Of a stretch of DNA of 64,000 nt, positions 6,648 to 15,886 are shown in pieces (within the stretch, counting starts at the first letter, position 1; every line of letters starts with the position of its first letter). The stretch covers positions 173,458 through 237,457 of the forward strand of contig CAKPDR010000001.1 of NCBI GenBank assembly GCA_934149075.1. The letters run 5' to 3'. A model generated the notes under the pieces. The model saw only the letters and a program-made list of their open reading frames with translations, had not been told where the DNA came from and searched no databases. Origin of the DNA: an uncultured Clostridia bacterium. GTDB taxonomy: Bacteria > Bacillota > Clostridia > TANB77 > CAG-508. The translations under genes were made by a program, and so were the position numbers.

Positions 6648-9458
6648 CTAAAATCCTGCTAGTTTTTCAGCATTTTTATTAATTTCTTGTGCCGTTGTTC
6701 CACCAATTTGTTTCGTAACTTTGTCTTGATAATATTTCATTTTATCAAGATTATCTTTTGATTTAGTAGCCATAACAGCTGCTAATCTGCTTGATTTTGC
6801 TGTAGGATCCTCTTTATTTAATTTTCTTGCTTTGACAATTATTTTATTATCTGTAACACCTTCTTTTCTGTATTCTACAGCTTCATTCATTATTTGATCA
6901 AGTCTCTCTTTTCTGTCTTTACCTTTTAATCCTACAAGTTCTGAAGAACATTGTTGTGCATAAAATTTTCTTGCTTCTTTGTCTTTCACAAATTCATCAT
7001 CTTGTTTCTTTTTCTGCTTTTGTGCATAGTCTTCTCCATATCTTTCTTTGTTAAATTCCGTAACAGCATTTTTCACTCCATCTTTTGTATTAGACACAAC
7101 CCCTACAGCTCCATTTCCTACAGCTGTTCCTACAGAATTGCCTGTAGCAGCTCCTATTGCAGCATATTGTCCAACTTTTGATATATCTCCTGAAGCTATC
7201 CCTGCTGATGCTCCAATTATTGCTCCTGTTGCTGCTCCTGTAGCCTTGGTTCCAAGTTTTACAGCAGTTCCTACTCCCCTTGCAATATTTTCTTTTGACA
7301 GTGCTTCTCTTGCGCCTTTTGCTGCTAATCTTTTGAATGTTTCACGTTTTCTTTGATATTTTGCTTTATTTTCTTTATCTGCATATTCATTTCTTTTTGA
7401 ACCATCTGATTTTTCTAATTGCTCTGGTATTGGTGCTTCTTGATTATTATTGTTCATTCCCAACATTATTCTTTGTCCATCAGTTAATTCTTCTGGTGTA
7501 ATTTGTCCATCAGCAAGCTGTTCTTCTAGAGCTTCTCTTTCCATCTTAGTTACAGGACTTTCGGAATCTTTCATATTAATATTGGCATCTGATGCAGATG
7601 GACCACCAGAAATTAAACTAGGTTCACCATTTCCTGATGAAACTGAACTATCTGAATCATTCAATAAACTATTACTGTCTTTTCCTATATCTTTGGTTAG
7701 ACCTGACATGCCTCCTCCTGAATCTGCAGTTCTTGAATATATACCTTTTGGATCGTCATCACTGGTACTTTTATCTAGTTTTCCTACAGGTTTTCCTCCT
7801 TTAGGTCCTGGGGCATGTCCAGCCATTTGAGCTAACTTTTTCATTCCTGTCATTGTTAATGCTGCACCAGTAGCTCCACCAAGTAAACCTGGAGTACTAG
7901 CTTTTTCAAATCCAAACATTTTTCTAATAAATTTCTCTGCAGGCATCATAAATCCAATTGCCACTAAAGTATATATAATATTTGTAGCTGCTAAATCATA
8001 TGCCATTGAAATTAGTAACATATATAATATTAAGTGCATTGGTTGTATAAGTAAATTAAAAATATACTCTTTAAGCCACATATTAAATGCTTGTGCCTTT
8101 CCATCTGAAATTTTGTCAATAGAATATGTCATAGCTACAAAAGGAGCAATAACTGTTAAAAATGCTAGGTATAATACCCTTTTTAAATATGTAAATGCAA
8201 AAAACATTGTATAAAATACTAAAATCAAAAACGCCATTGCATATCCTACATATTCTGATGATCCATTTTGAAGCTGACTTTGCATTCTAATATTTCCAAC
8301 TAAATTTGTCATCCATGTAAACTTATATTCATCTCCAGCTCCTGATACTTTTTCTCCATTCTTATCATATACTGGATTTCCATCTTTATCGGTAAAACAC
8401 TCCATTAAACTTTTATCTGTATTTTTTACTGCTTTAATAAATTCATCTTTGTTTTCCATTTCATCATCAAGAACTATTACTGTTGCTGATTCTTTTTTTT
8501 CTGTTGACGCTTCTATAATATCTATAATATCTTCATTTATGCTCACAAGAAAAACCATTATATAGTGCAATACAAACAGCAAACAAACTGATACTACCCA
8601 ATCTCCAAGCATTTTCTTATACTTGGATTTCTCAGATGCAATGCTTGATGTCATCATTCTTATTCCTATATATACTAATATTAGCATCATTGCAACAAGA
8701 GCAATGTTTCTAATTGCATAATACCATTTTGAAATTACTGAACTTAGTTCAAAAGAAGTATTTTGTTTTGATGTTGGTACTTCTTTTCCATCTGAATCCA
8801 AATAATAATAATATTTTATTTTGTCTTCTGATATATTTTTTGATGCTAATTCATCTGCTTTTATACTTTGTTCATTTCCGTCCTCTCCCTCTGTGTATTT
8901 CACCATTAATTGTTTAGGATGAAAAAAGTTCGTATCAAATATAAGTAGCTTTCCTTCAAATATTTCCTGTGGACTTACAGAGTATTTAGGTAATACTGTA
9001 ATATTAGGTAAAAATGCACCAGAAAGCACACTTACTGCAAAAAAATATGTAATTCCGCCTATAACACAAGCTGCAACTACCGTTCCCGTTGTAATCGTAG
9101 CTGTTGCACCAACTATAGCAGCCACTGCACCAGCGATTCCCGCAGTGACAATAATAGCCACAACTGTAGCAGCTATCCCCAATAATATTGCAGCAGCTTT
9201 TATAAGCCAGCCCTTATTTCCTGTAATATCAAGAGTAATGTGACCATCTTGTCCAGCAATGGCATTCTGAACAATATCCATAAGTCCATCACCAATTGTT
9301 AAAACCAAATCAACAACCGGCTGTGACAATTTACCTCCTTGTGCTGCTTCTGTTGCTTCTGCATTAGAAACATTAGGCTTAATTAATCCAAGGAATATAA
9401 CCACAAGCATAGCCAATATTAACTTCTTACTTAAGCTTTTACTTTTAAAAATCTTCAT
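6648..9458 (-). CDS. VirB6/TrbL-like T4SS membrane channel protein with long cytoplasmic tail
   Basis: This 936-residue protein resembles the VirB6-type inner-membrane components of Gram-positive conjugation systems (Tn916 Orf15, clostridial TrbL/CD1107-like). A signal-like segment (about 12-32) is followed by an Ala/Gly/Val-rich hydrophobic region (about 84-155), an extracellular stretch to about 235, and helices near 240-265, 285-310, 400-460 and 470-515. The last ~400 residues are soluble: Gly/Ser-rich (555-640), then an Ala/Gly-rich segment (715-790), then Lys/Glu-rich helices. It is the last gene of a run with PrgI and split VirB4, with only ten bases after the VirB4 stop. The tail is unusually long for the family and could contact coupling or effector proteins. 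Confidence 0.82.
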   Translation of the reverse strand: MKIFKSKSLSKKLILAMLVVIFLGLIKPNVSNAEATEAAQGGKLSQPVVDLVLTIGDGLMDIVQNAIAGQDGHITLDITGNKGWLIKAAAILLGIAATVVAIIVTAGIAGAVAAIVGATATITTGTVVAACVIGGITYFFAVSVLSGAFLPNITVLPKYSVSPQEIFEGKLLIFDTNFFHPKQLMVKYTEGEDGNEQSIKADELASKNISEDKIKYYYYLDSDGKEVPTSKQNTSFELSSVISKWYYAIRNIALVAMMLILVYIGIRMMTSSIASEKSKYKKMLGDWVVSVCLLFVLHYIMVFLVSINEDIIDIIEASTEKKESATVIVLDDEMENKDEFIKAVKNTDKSLMECFTDKDGNPVYDKNGEKVSGAGDEYKFTWMTNLVGNIRMQSQLQNGSSEYVGYAMAFLILVFYTMFFAFTYLKRVLYLAFLTVIAPFVAMTYSIDKISDGKAQAFNMWLKEYIFNLLIQPMHLILYMLLISMAYDLAATNIIYTLVAIGFMMPAEKFIRKMFGFEKASTPGLLGGATGAALTMTGMKKLAQMAGHAPGPKGGKPVGKLDKSTSDDDPKGIYSRTADSGGGMSGLTKDIGKDSNSLLNDSDSSVSSGNGEPSLISGGPSASDANINMKDSESPVTKMEREALEEQLADGQITPEELTDGQRIMLGMNNNNQEAPIPEQLEKSDGSKRNEYADKENKAKYQRKRETFKRLAAKGAREALSKENIARGVGTAVKLGTKATGAATGAIIGASAGIASGDISKVGQYAAIGAATGNSVGTAVGNGAVGVVSNTKDGVKNAVTEFNKERYGEDYAQKQKKKQDDEFVKDKEARKFYAQQCSSELVGLKGKDRKERLDQIMNEAVEYRKEGVTDNKIIVKARKLNKEDPTAKSSRLAAVMATKSKDNLDKMKYYQDKVTKQIGGTTAQEINKNAEKLAGF

Positions 9459-9468
9459 TTCCTTCTCC

Positions 9469-11430
9469 TTAATAATCTAATCTTTTCGCTCTATTATCTA
9501 CCAATTTATTCAAGTTTGTTTCAACAAACTCAAACTCTTTTTGAGTAGGTGTAATTTGTAAAATAGCTGATTCTGCACCAACTTTCAACAAACCTTCACC
9601 TTTTCCACAAGTTACTAAGAAACCTGCTTCTCCTTCACTTAGCTTAAATACTTCTTTTAAATATTGTATTTCAGATTTATCTTGTGCTAAAAATAATTTT
9701 GTATCAGAAGATGTTAATACTGCTTGAGCCTCTGGCTTTTCATAGAAATCCTGGAATCTCTGAGAAACAACAGCAAGAGATACATTTCTTTTTCTTGCAC
9801 GTCTAGCCATTGTATTCAAGAAATCTACGGCTTCAGAATATGGAAGCAACATCCATGCCTCATCAACAATTACTCTTTTCTTTGTAGCCTTTCTTCTATC
9901 TTCACTATTTTTCTTAACGAACTTTTCCCATATCCAAGTTAAAAGAATTTGTTGTGCAAGTGGTCTGGCAAATTTTTCCTCCAATTGTGATATATCAAGA
10001 TTTATAAAAGGTGCTCCCTCTAATAATTCAAATGTAGATTGTCCATCAAAATAAGCCATTTGACCATTATATTCTCTTATATATTGTTTCATTACTTTTA
10101 ATAAATAACTATAATGATATCTATAGTCATCATTCATATTGTCTTGCGCTTTAGCTTGTATTCTTCTATACCAAGAACCTATTGTTGGCATTTTTTTCTT
10201 ATCTCTATATAGCCTATCACCCCTATTAAAATTTGTTGTTGCTTCATATAAACTATTAGGGTCATTTGTTATTCCAAGTGCTGCATATTCTTCTGCTACT
10301 GATTCTGCAATAATTTGTTTTGTTAATTCATTAACTTCTGTACTTCTTGTACTTCCCCTAGCCATTGTAAGTAATGATTGTGTTACATCTTCTACTTTAT
10401 TTTCAATATTAAGTACGATTCTTTCTCTTCCTGTTATTTCATCTTTTGCCATTTCTGTTTCAACATCAAATAAATTTATAATTGTTTTAGAATTTGGACT
10501 TAGAACAACATTTATTCCTCCCAAAGATTCTGCAACTATTTCATACTCGCCTTCTGCATCTAGTGCTAAACTTTCAATCCCCATCAATAATGATGATCTA
10601 CTTATTAAAGTTTTCATTGTTACTGATTTACCAGCACCAGATTTTGCAAATATTACCATATTATAATTTGTAAGTGAACTATGAAAATTATCAAATAATA
10701 TTGGTGTTCCAGTTTGTTTATTAAATCCTAATGGTATACCCGTTGAATGTCCAACTTCAGATGTTACAAATGGAAATACTGTTGACATTGAACGTCTATC
10801 AAATGTATGTAATTTTTTTATTTTATCTTCCATTAATGGTAGATTGGATTTAAATGCATCTTCTTGCATTGCCCATGATGTTTTTATTCCAACCAACGAT
10901 TTCGACATTTCTGATGCTAACAACTTTGTAAGTCTATCCAAATCGCTTAAATTGTCTGAAAAAATTGTAGATATAATTGATGCTTCATATAATTTATTGA
11001 AACCTGCCGCAATTTCATCTCTTAATTGTTCCGCCTCATATCTTTTTTGTGCCAAATTACTTTCTCTATTTATATTTCCTCTATCTGCGGCTACAATTCT
11101 TTCTGTTTCAAGTTCATTAATAACTCTGTTTAATTCACTTTGAGATCTAGCTTCTTGTATAGGATTTATATAGATTGATGTATTTATATCTCCAAAAAAA
11201 TACATATCTCTAAATAGCTCTGGAAATGTACACATTCTTGGCAATGTAGATACAAAGAAACTTCTTGCATATTTTTTTACATTTGAAATTATTTCTAAAT
11301 AATCTATATTACTTGCATCTATTCCAGAAGGTGCAATTAATTCTTTTATTGACTGTCTTTTTAATAATTGAGGTTGATCATTATTTTGTGGTAGACTTTT
11401 TTCTTCCTCTTGTTGTTTTCTTTTGAACAT
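9469..11430 (-). CDS. VirB4-type T4SS ATPase (middle and ATPase domains)
   Basis: VirB4 ATPases energise pilus and substrate transport in type IV secretion. The protein is 653 residues from ATG 11430, which has AGGAGG at the right distance; the ATG two codons upstream is too close. Residues about 30-250 match the middle region of Gram-positive VirB4 proteins (KELIAPSGID, then INPIQEARSQSEL). Walker A is FAKSGAGKSVTMK (about 262-274) and Walker B is KRVIVDEAWMLLP (about 510-522), with SQRFQDF and SSDTKLFLAQD following. The N-terminal VirB4 subdomain is missing here and is encoded by the upstream gene, which overlaps by about 50 bases. This is a genuine split rather than a truncation, since the same arrangement recurs at 37.3-39.7 kb. 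Confidence 0.92.
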   Translation of the reverse strand: MFKRKQQEEEKSLPQNNDQPQLLKRQSIKELIAPSGIDASNIDYLEIISNVKKYARSFFVSTLPRMCTFPELFRDMYFFGDINTSIYINPIQEARSQSELNRVINELETERIVAADRGNINRESNLAQKRYEAEQLRDEIAAGFNKLYEASIISTIFSDNLSDLDRLTKLLASEMSKSLVGIKTSWAMQEDAFKSNLPLMEDKIKKLHTFDRRSMSTVFPFVTSEVGHSTGIPLGFNKQTGTPILFDNFHSSLTNYNMVIFAKSGAGKSVTMKTLISRSSLLMGIESLALDAEGEYEIVAESLGGINVVLSPNSKTIINLFDVETEMAKDEITGRERIVLNIENKVEDVTQSLLTMARGSTRSTEVNELTKQIIAESVAEEYAALGITNDPNSLYEATTNFNRGDRLYRDKKKMPTIGSWYRRIQAKAQDNMNDDYRYHYSYLLKVMKQYIREYNGQMAYFDGQSTFELLEGAPFINLDISQLEEKFARPLAQQILLTWIWEKFVKKNSEDRRKATKKRVIVDEAWMLLPYSEAVDFLNTMARRARKRNVSLAVVSQRFQDFYEKPEAQAVLTSSDTKLFLAQDKSEIQYLKEVFKLSEGEAGFLVTCGKGEGLLKVGAESAILQITPTQKEFEFVETNLNKLVDNRAKRLDY

Positions 11431-12592
11431 TTTCATTACCTCCTTCTTTTGTATTATTTTCCTCTACTTTTTCAATAGCCTTATTTGTCAATTCCTTTCC
11501 TAGGTATTGTTCATTCTCTTGTATAATCATTTTCGCCATTTCTGCAATTAAATCATCTATATTGTCTTCTTTTTCTTCAACTTGTCTTTCTAATTCAGTT
11601 TTTGCTTCATCTACTTTTTTATTAGCCATTTCAATTGCTTTGTCTTCTATCATTTGATCTATTGCTTCCATTTTTTTCTTCAATACATTTGGTGCAGTTG
11701 AATAAATCTCATCATAACCAGCTTGAATTGCTTTATCTAATCCAAATGTTTCTGCTTCATCTCTATTATATGCCATATACAACAGCTCAATTAATTCATT
11801 TGACCTAAGTATTCTTCCTCTAACTCCACATACTGAAATTGATCTTATTAAAGATTGTGCTCTTGTATATAACTCTGAAAAGGCAATTCCTTCAATCTCT
11901 ACTTTATCTAATTTATCATTTCCTGCTTCCGCAGAATAATATGGTACAATTAAATAATATTTTTTATTTAATATGTTTTTATTTAAACTCATTTTTTCCG
12001 TATCTTGTAATACTGATAGTCCATATTCATATAAGTTTGATTGTTTTGTTACTTCATAAAAAGCTCTTCTTAATTGTTCATCTGTATATTCCCCAGATTC
12101 TCTCATTTCAGTATATTGAGATTCCATATTTCTTAATTTCATTTCTACTGCTTTTACTTTTTCTCTATATACAGCTAAACTTGATTCAAGATTTATTGAT
12201 CTTGTTTGTATATATATTTGTACTGGATGTCTTAATGTATTTAAGAATTGTACAAATCCTTCTTCCACACTTGTTTTTTCTACACCTGCCATTAAATCAT
12301 AATTTATTCCTTGACATTCTACTACCATTAAATATCTAGTACCTTTTTTCTGTATAATCATATTATCCTTAACTGTATCAAATTCCATAAAATTAAATAT
12401 TGATTGTTTATTTTGAACATTAGAGTTTGTTGATGCTGGTTTTATTTCATTTTTTTTCTTATCATCTTTTAGTTTTTTTTCTTTTAAATAATTGAATACT
12501 AAAAAAAAGATTAAACAAAAAACCGCAATAATAATTGGTATTAAAATATATATAAGTAATTGTATTAATTTGGTTGTTGATTCACTACTCAT
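11381..12592 (-). CDS. Membrane-anchored VirB4 N-terminal-domain protein
   Basis: The start at 12592 has GGAGG nine bases upstream. The 403-residue protein begins with one strong membrane helix (about 10-34) and a basic linker. It then has a domain (about 70-230) like the N-terminal subdomain of Gram-positive VirB4: NMIIQKKGTRYLMVVECQGI, EGFVQFLNTLRHPVQIYIQTR, and KYYLIVPYYS. A long Glu/Lys-rich coiled-coil-like C-terminus (about 310-395) follows. It overlaps PrgI upstream by eight bases and the VirB4 ATPase downstream by about 50, so all three are co-translated. I infer that it tethers the VirB4 ATPase to the membrane. No ATPase motif is present. Confidence 0.8.
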   Translation of the reverse strand: MSSESTTKLIQLLIYILIPIIIAVFCLIFFLVFNYLKEKKLKDDKKKNEIKPASTNSNVQNKQSIFNFMEFDTVKDNMIIQKKGTRYLMVVECQGINYDLMAGVEKTSVEEGFVQFLNTLRHPVQIYIQTRSINLESSLAVYREKVKAVEMKLRNMESQYTEMRESGEYTDEQLRRAFYEVTKQSNLYEYGLSVLQDTEKMSLNKNILNKKYYLIVPYYSAEAGNDKLDKVEIEGIAFSELYTRAQSLIRSISVCGVRGRILRSNELIELLYMAYNRDEAETFGLDKAIQAGYDEIYSTAPNVLKKKMEAIDQMIEDKAIEMANKKVDEAKTELERQVEEKEDNIDDLIAEMAKMIIQENEQYLGKELTNKAIEKVEENNTKEGGNENVQKKTTRGRKKSTTK

Positions 12593-12932
12593 TTGGTTTT
12601 TCCTCCTTTGTATATACATATAGTTTTTTACTGTTTTTCTTAAACTTTATGTATCTCATTATAATATCATCAATATTTTCTCCTCCAGCTTTTCTTGTTA
12701 TTTCAAAACCATTTGTGTCTGGAATTTTAAACATTCCAATTGCATATCCAATTAATGCAAAAAATAATGTTATAAATATTCCTATCATTGTTTGTTTAAC
12801 CATTCTAAATATAAAATAAAAAACTAATCCAATAGCTCCCCCAATACAAGTTGTTATTAGAGACTTCGTCGAAAATATAAATAATATTCTTCCCTCTCCT
12901 TTTACATTTCTTGGTAAATTATATGTTCCCAT
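12585..12932 (-). CDS. PrgI-family (VirB3-like) T4SS membrane protein
   Basis: PrgI-family proteins are small two-helix membrane proteins that precede VirB4 in Gram-positive conjugation clusters and are regarded as VirB3-like. The 115-residue protein begins MGTYNLPRNVKGEGRILFIF, has two helices (about 25-43 and 47-66), the conserved IPDTNGFEITRKAGGE region and a cytoplasmic Lys-rich end. The ATG has AGGAGG upstream. It overlaps the next gene by eight bases. A T4SS-wide operon order PrgI-VirB4-VirB6 is conserved here. Confidence 0.9.
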   Translation of the reverse strand: MGTYNLPRNVKGEGRILFIFSTKSLITTCIGGAIGLVFYFIFRMVKQTMIGIFITLFFALIGYAIGMFKIPDTNGFEITRKAGGENIDDIIMRYIKFKKNSKKLYVYTKEEKPNE

Positions 12933-12980
12933 ATTTTCCTCCTTTGTTTTAAATACATTTATCTAATTATATTATAGCAA

Positions 12981-13017
12981 AAAAAATCGATAAATGGAAG
13001 TATTTATCGATTTTTCT
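12981..13017 (-). terminator. Terminator after the pilin gene cluster
   Basis: A near-perfect hairpin AAAAATCGATAAAT / ATTTATCGATTTTT with a short loop and a T run on the minus strand lies directly after the stop of the third pilin gene. A TATAAT at about 12972-12977 on the minus strand follows at once, so the PrgI-VirB4-VirB6 genes may also start from their own promoter. Confidence 0.8.
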
Positions 13018-13033
13018 TGAATTTTTTTTTACT

Positions 13034-13393
13034 TTATATTTTGCTTACAAAATTGTAAATTGCATTTGCGATTGTAGCCGCTGCAAATATTAATATTGCA
13101 CCAACTATATATGGTATCATTGTTTTCTTATATTCTGCTTTTTCCTCTGCTGAACCCATCATATATTTTATACCTAATACCATTAATATTATTACAGCAA
13201 TAAGAACACCAACAACTTGTAAGATTCCCATTATTTTGTTTCCTACTTTTGTTATATCTCCAGTATTTTCTGTTTTAGGATCTATAGAAACTCCTCCAAT
13301 ATCTGTAGCAGCACAAACAATAGAAGCTCCCATAGATACAATTAATAATATTGTTGCAATTGTTGTTAAAATTTTCATTGTTTTTTTACTCAT
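13034..13393 (-). CDS. VirB2/TrbC-like T4SS pilin-type protein A
   Basis: This 119-residue protein has a cleavable-looking signal segment (about 8-29, ending VCAATD), a short extracellular stretch, and two hydrophobic helices (about 55-75 and 92-113). Between them is a charged loop GIKYMMGSAEEKAEYKKTM. That layout is typical of VirB2/TrbC-type pilin subunits of Gram-positive T4SS. The loop motif is shared with the third pilin (KYMLGSVEEKAEYKNT). It is the last of three paralogues in a row and is followed by a strong terminator. Whether it builds a pilus or only lines the channel is unknown. Confidence 0.82.
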   Translation of the reverse strand: MSKKTMKILTTIATILLIVSMGASIVCAATDIGGVSIDPKTENTGDITKVGNKIMGILQVVGVLIAVIILMVLGIKYMMGSAEEKAEYKKTMIPYIVGAILIFAAATIANAIYNFVSKI

Positions 13394-13457
13394 ACTTTCT
13401 CCTCCTTTTTATTCCTTGTTTTATAATAATCTGGTTTTTCCAGAATGTAAATAACAT

Positions 13458-13862
13458 TTATAAATGTGAAAATATTGTAACACATAATTTCCATATTCCA
13501 AAAGCTCCAAAAGTAACTCCGCATCCAGCAACATATGGCATTATCATTTCTTTTGCTTTTACCTGTTGTTCTATACTTCCCCACATTATTTGTATTCCTA
13601 ATACGCCTCCTATTATTACAGCAAAAACAATTCCCAATACTAACAATGTATTATATATTTTATCACTCGTTTTTTGTATTTTTGTGTCATCTGTCAACAA
13701 ATCTTTTTCTACACCTGTTTTTCCGTCACTTATAAATTTATCAGCATCTGTTATTGTATTCTCTAAATATCCTGCAGCATTTACTTTATTTATATTTGTT
13801 ATTTGGCAAATAAATACTATTATAAATATCTTTATTACTATTGTCATTATTTTCTTTACCAT
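13458..13862 (-). CDS. VirB2-like T4SS pilin-type protein B
   Basis: This is the second of three tandem pilin-like proteins. I chose the ATG at 13862, which has AGGTG six bases upstream; an earlier in-frame GTG overlaps that site. The 134-residue protein has a signal-like helix (about 4-24), an extracellular charged stretch (TDADKFISDGKTGVEKD), then two helices (about 66-88 and 105-128). The loop GIQIMWGSIEQQVKAKEMIMP is the diverged equivalent of the KYMxGSxEEKAEYK loop of its neighbours. It is the most divergent of the three, which suggests functional specialisation rather than recent duplication. Confidence 0.78.
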   Translation of the reverse strand: MVKKIMTIVIKIFIIVFICQITNINKVNAAGYLENTITDADKFISDGKTGVEKDLLTDDTKIQKTSDKIYNTLLVLGIVFAVIIGGVLGIQIMWGSIEQQVKAKEMIMPYVAGCGVTFGAFGIWKLCVTIFSHL

Positions 13863-13899
13863 TTTTATCACCTACTTTTAACTTAGATTGTTCTATATC

Positions 13900-14274
13900 T
13901 TATTTAAAAGTTGAAGAACTTATGTTATATATAATATTAGGTAATGTAGTTATACTAAAAACAAGAAATGCTCCTAGCAAATACATTCCCAAAGTATTTT
14001 TGTATTCTGCCTTTTCTTCTACACTTCCAAGCATATACTTAATGCCTACACCTATTAATGTTATTACTGATACTACTACTCCAAATACATTTATAGCTCC
14101 CAGAATAGGACCTATCTTTTTTTCTAATTTTGGCTCACTTCCAATTGCACCAGGTTTAAATTTGTCTGGATTACTTGCTACATCTAATGCCAAAGCAGTG
14201 TTACTAAAATACATTAGTGTTACAAAAGCAATTAATAAGATTATAACAAAACTTATTATTTTATTTTTTTTCAT
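13900..14274 (-). CDS. VirB2-like T4SS pilin-type protein C
   Basis: This is the first gene of the pilin trio in transcription order. The start at ATG 14274 has AGGTGA properly spaced; an ATG nine codons upstream has no ribosome site. The 124-residue protein has a signal segment (about 6-27, ending NTALALD), a short charged extracellular region, and two helices (about 57-75 and 93-114) around the loop GIKYMLGSVEEKAEYKNTL. It has a consensus promoter upstream and is separated from the VirB8-like gene by a strong terminator. The trio may therefore be expressed at a different level from the rest, as expected for abundant pilins. Confidence 0.82.
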   Translation of the reverse strand: MKKNKIISFVIILLIAFVTLMYFSNTALALDVASNPDKFKPGAIGSEPKLEKKIGPILGAINVFGVVVSVITLIGVGIKYMLGSVEEKAEYKNTLGMYLLGAFLVFSITTLPNIIYNISSSTFK

Positions 14275-14325
14275 AACATCACCTAACCTTTTATTATTCA
14301 CTTATTTCCACTACTATCTAATTTT

Positions 14326-14354
14326 ATTATAAATCATATGTAACTTTTTTGCAA
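14326..14354 (-). promoter_or_regulatory. Sigma-A-like promoter of the pilin genes
   Basis: On the minus strand TTGCAA (14354-14349), a 17-base spacer and TATAAT (14331-14326) lie about 50 bases before the first pilin start and directly after the terminator of the preceding gene. Confidence 0.68.
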
Positions 14355-14429
14355 GTTTTTTTGAAAAATTTCGTCATTTTTCCTATTTTTATAACATTTT
14401 ACGATACAAATATCTTTATATTATATAAA

Positions 14430-14476
14430 AAAGCGGGATTAGAAAATATTAATATTTTCCACTCCCGCTTTTTATT
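14430..14476 (-). terminator. Terminator after the VirB8-like gene
   Basis: AAAAAGCGGGA pairs with TCCCGCTTTTT. The apical part is the perfect palindrome GAAAATATTAATATTTTC, so the whole element can form one long stem. It sits just after the stop at 14486 on the minus strand and separates the hydrolase/VirB8-like genes from the pilin genes. Confidence 0.85.
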
Positions 14477-14485
14477 TAATCTTTT

Positions 14486-15874
14486 TTACATACCAAATGA
14501 CATTTCAAAATCTAAATCATCATTTAGTTGCATTATTATTTTAACATCTTTTTTTTCTGCATTTTCTCCTGTTATATCTTCAAGTTTAATACTAAATATA
14601 TATAACTTATCTCCCTTTTGTTCATATTTTTCATAAGATACTTTATTGTATGTATAGAAATTGTTTTTTACATATTTTTCAAATTCTTCTTCTGTTGTAA
14701 AATAATTATTTCTATAACTTTGAGCTAGGCAATTATATGCTGCATCGTAATCTTGTCTATTTATCATTTGGAAGAATTTATCTATATTCATTTGAACTTT
14801 TTTGTAGTTTTCAGCTTTTTCGTATGTTTCTTTGAATTTATCTGTTGTTATTGTATATGTATCTAGCTTCAATGTAAAATTCAACGGAGAAGTTTGTTCA
14901 AATATATACAAATTTTCATATTGATCTTTGCATACATATTCAACTTCTGTATTATCTTCACTACGGTTTACAAGATAGCTTGTCAATTTTATTTTACTTA
15001 GGTTTTCCTTATTTTTATTTATATAATTTGTAAAATTTTCATATGACCCAAATCTTTTGCTCTCATATTCTTTATCAAATTTGTTGTAAATATATTGTGG
15101 ATCGTTTGTCAAATTCGTTCTAAATCTGTTTAAATATTCTTTACTCATTTCTTCTTCTGTCTCAAACGTTTCTTCATATTTATTATATTCATTTGCTTCT
15201 ATCGAATCCTTTTCATATAAAGTTAATTCATCATCTTGACCTATTTTTATATTTTTCTGTTCTATATATTTTTGAGGTATTATTAAATATGTATCATTTC
15301 TTGTATCCATTAGAACAATTATATTTAATTGTTCTTTTTGTAGATTCTCCCTATCAATAAAGACCCCATTCACTATATATGCTTTTACATTTATTTTATC
15401 TATATTTCCATCTGTCGCTTTTACTTTTTGCGTTGAAACATATATATTATCTATTCTGATTTCTTTATCTGGCAAACCAACTTTATCATAAATATTGTTT
15501 GTATCTACTTGTAATTCTTCTTTAACGAAATCTGGTATTATATTTAATATTTTGTTTTTTCTAAATTCAAAATTTTCCTTTTGATTTTCTGGAACACTTC
15601 CATACATCTTTTCATAATATAAATAATTAGAGCATGATTTGTAATTGTCAATACATTCTTTTACATTAAAGTATTCTGCTTCTGTAGTTATATTTTTTAT
15701 TTTATTAGATTCATTATCAGCAACCATCTTTTGAAGTGATTTTTGTTCTTCTACTTTTTGTTTTGCTTCTTTATTTTGACTATTCTTAGTAGACATTTTT
15801 ATCATAATTATCATTATAATTATAATTAATATTAATGTTAATAAAATTTTAATTAACTTTTTCATATTTTCCAT
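14486..15874 (-). CDS. Membrane-anchored protein, candidate VirB8/TcpC-like T4SS component
   Basis: The 462-residue protein has one N-terminal helix (about 5-26), a Lys/Gln/Glu-rich linker, and a long extracellular part. The last ~110 residues (KFFQMINRQDYDAAYNCLAQ and then YFTTEEEFEKYVKNNF) look like an NTF2-like fold, and an earlier segment (NRFRTNLTNDPQYIYNKFDK and following) may be another. Gram-positive VirB8-like proteins such as TcpC and Tn916 Orf13 are built this way, with a single helix and tandem NTF2-like domains, and their genes lie next to the cell-wall hydrolase gene, as here. I cannot confirm this from motifs alone. It starts 13 bases after the hydrolase stop and ends at a strong terminator. 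Confidence 0.6.
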   Translation of the reverse strand: MENMKKLIKILLTLILIIIIMIIMIKMSTKNSQNKEAKQKVEEQKSLQKMVADNESNKIKNITTEAEYFNVKECIDNYKSCSNYLYYEKMYGSVPENQKENFEFRKNKILNIIPDFVKEELQVDTNNIYDKVGLPDKEIRIDNIYVSTQKVKATDGNIDKINVKAYIVNGVFIDRENLQKEQLNIIVLMDTRNDTYLIIPQKYIEQKNIKIGQDDELTLYEKDSIEANEYNKYEETFETEEEMSKEYLNRFRTNLTNDPQYIYNKFDKEYESKRFGSYENFTNYINKNKENLSKIKLTSYLVNRSEDNTEVEYVCKDQYENLYIFEQTSPLNFTLKLDTYTITTDKFKETYEKAENYKKVQMNIDKFFQMINRQDYDAAYNCLAQSYRNNYFTTEEEFEKYVKNNFYTYNKVSYEKYEQKGDKLYIFSIKLEDITGENAEKKDVKIIMQLNDDLDFEMSFGM

Positions 15875-15886
15875 ACTATTAATCTC

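Noticed and set aside
7048..7830. Plus-strand ORFs opposite the VirB6-like gene
   Set aside because: They are low-complexity Ala/Pro/Ser shadows of the Gly/Ala-rich tail of the minus-strand protein and have no ribosome sites.
12865..12875. CGTCGAA as another Spo0A-like box
   Set aside because: It lies inside the PrgI coding sequence as a single imperfect copy, without a promoter beside it.
13351..14332. Plus-strand ORFs opposite the pilin genes
   Set aside because: They overlap three well-supported minus-strand pilin genes with ribosome sites and show the composition of reverse-complement hydrophobic segments.
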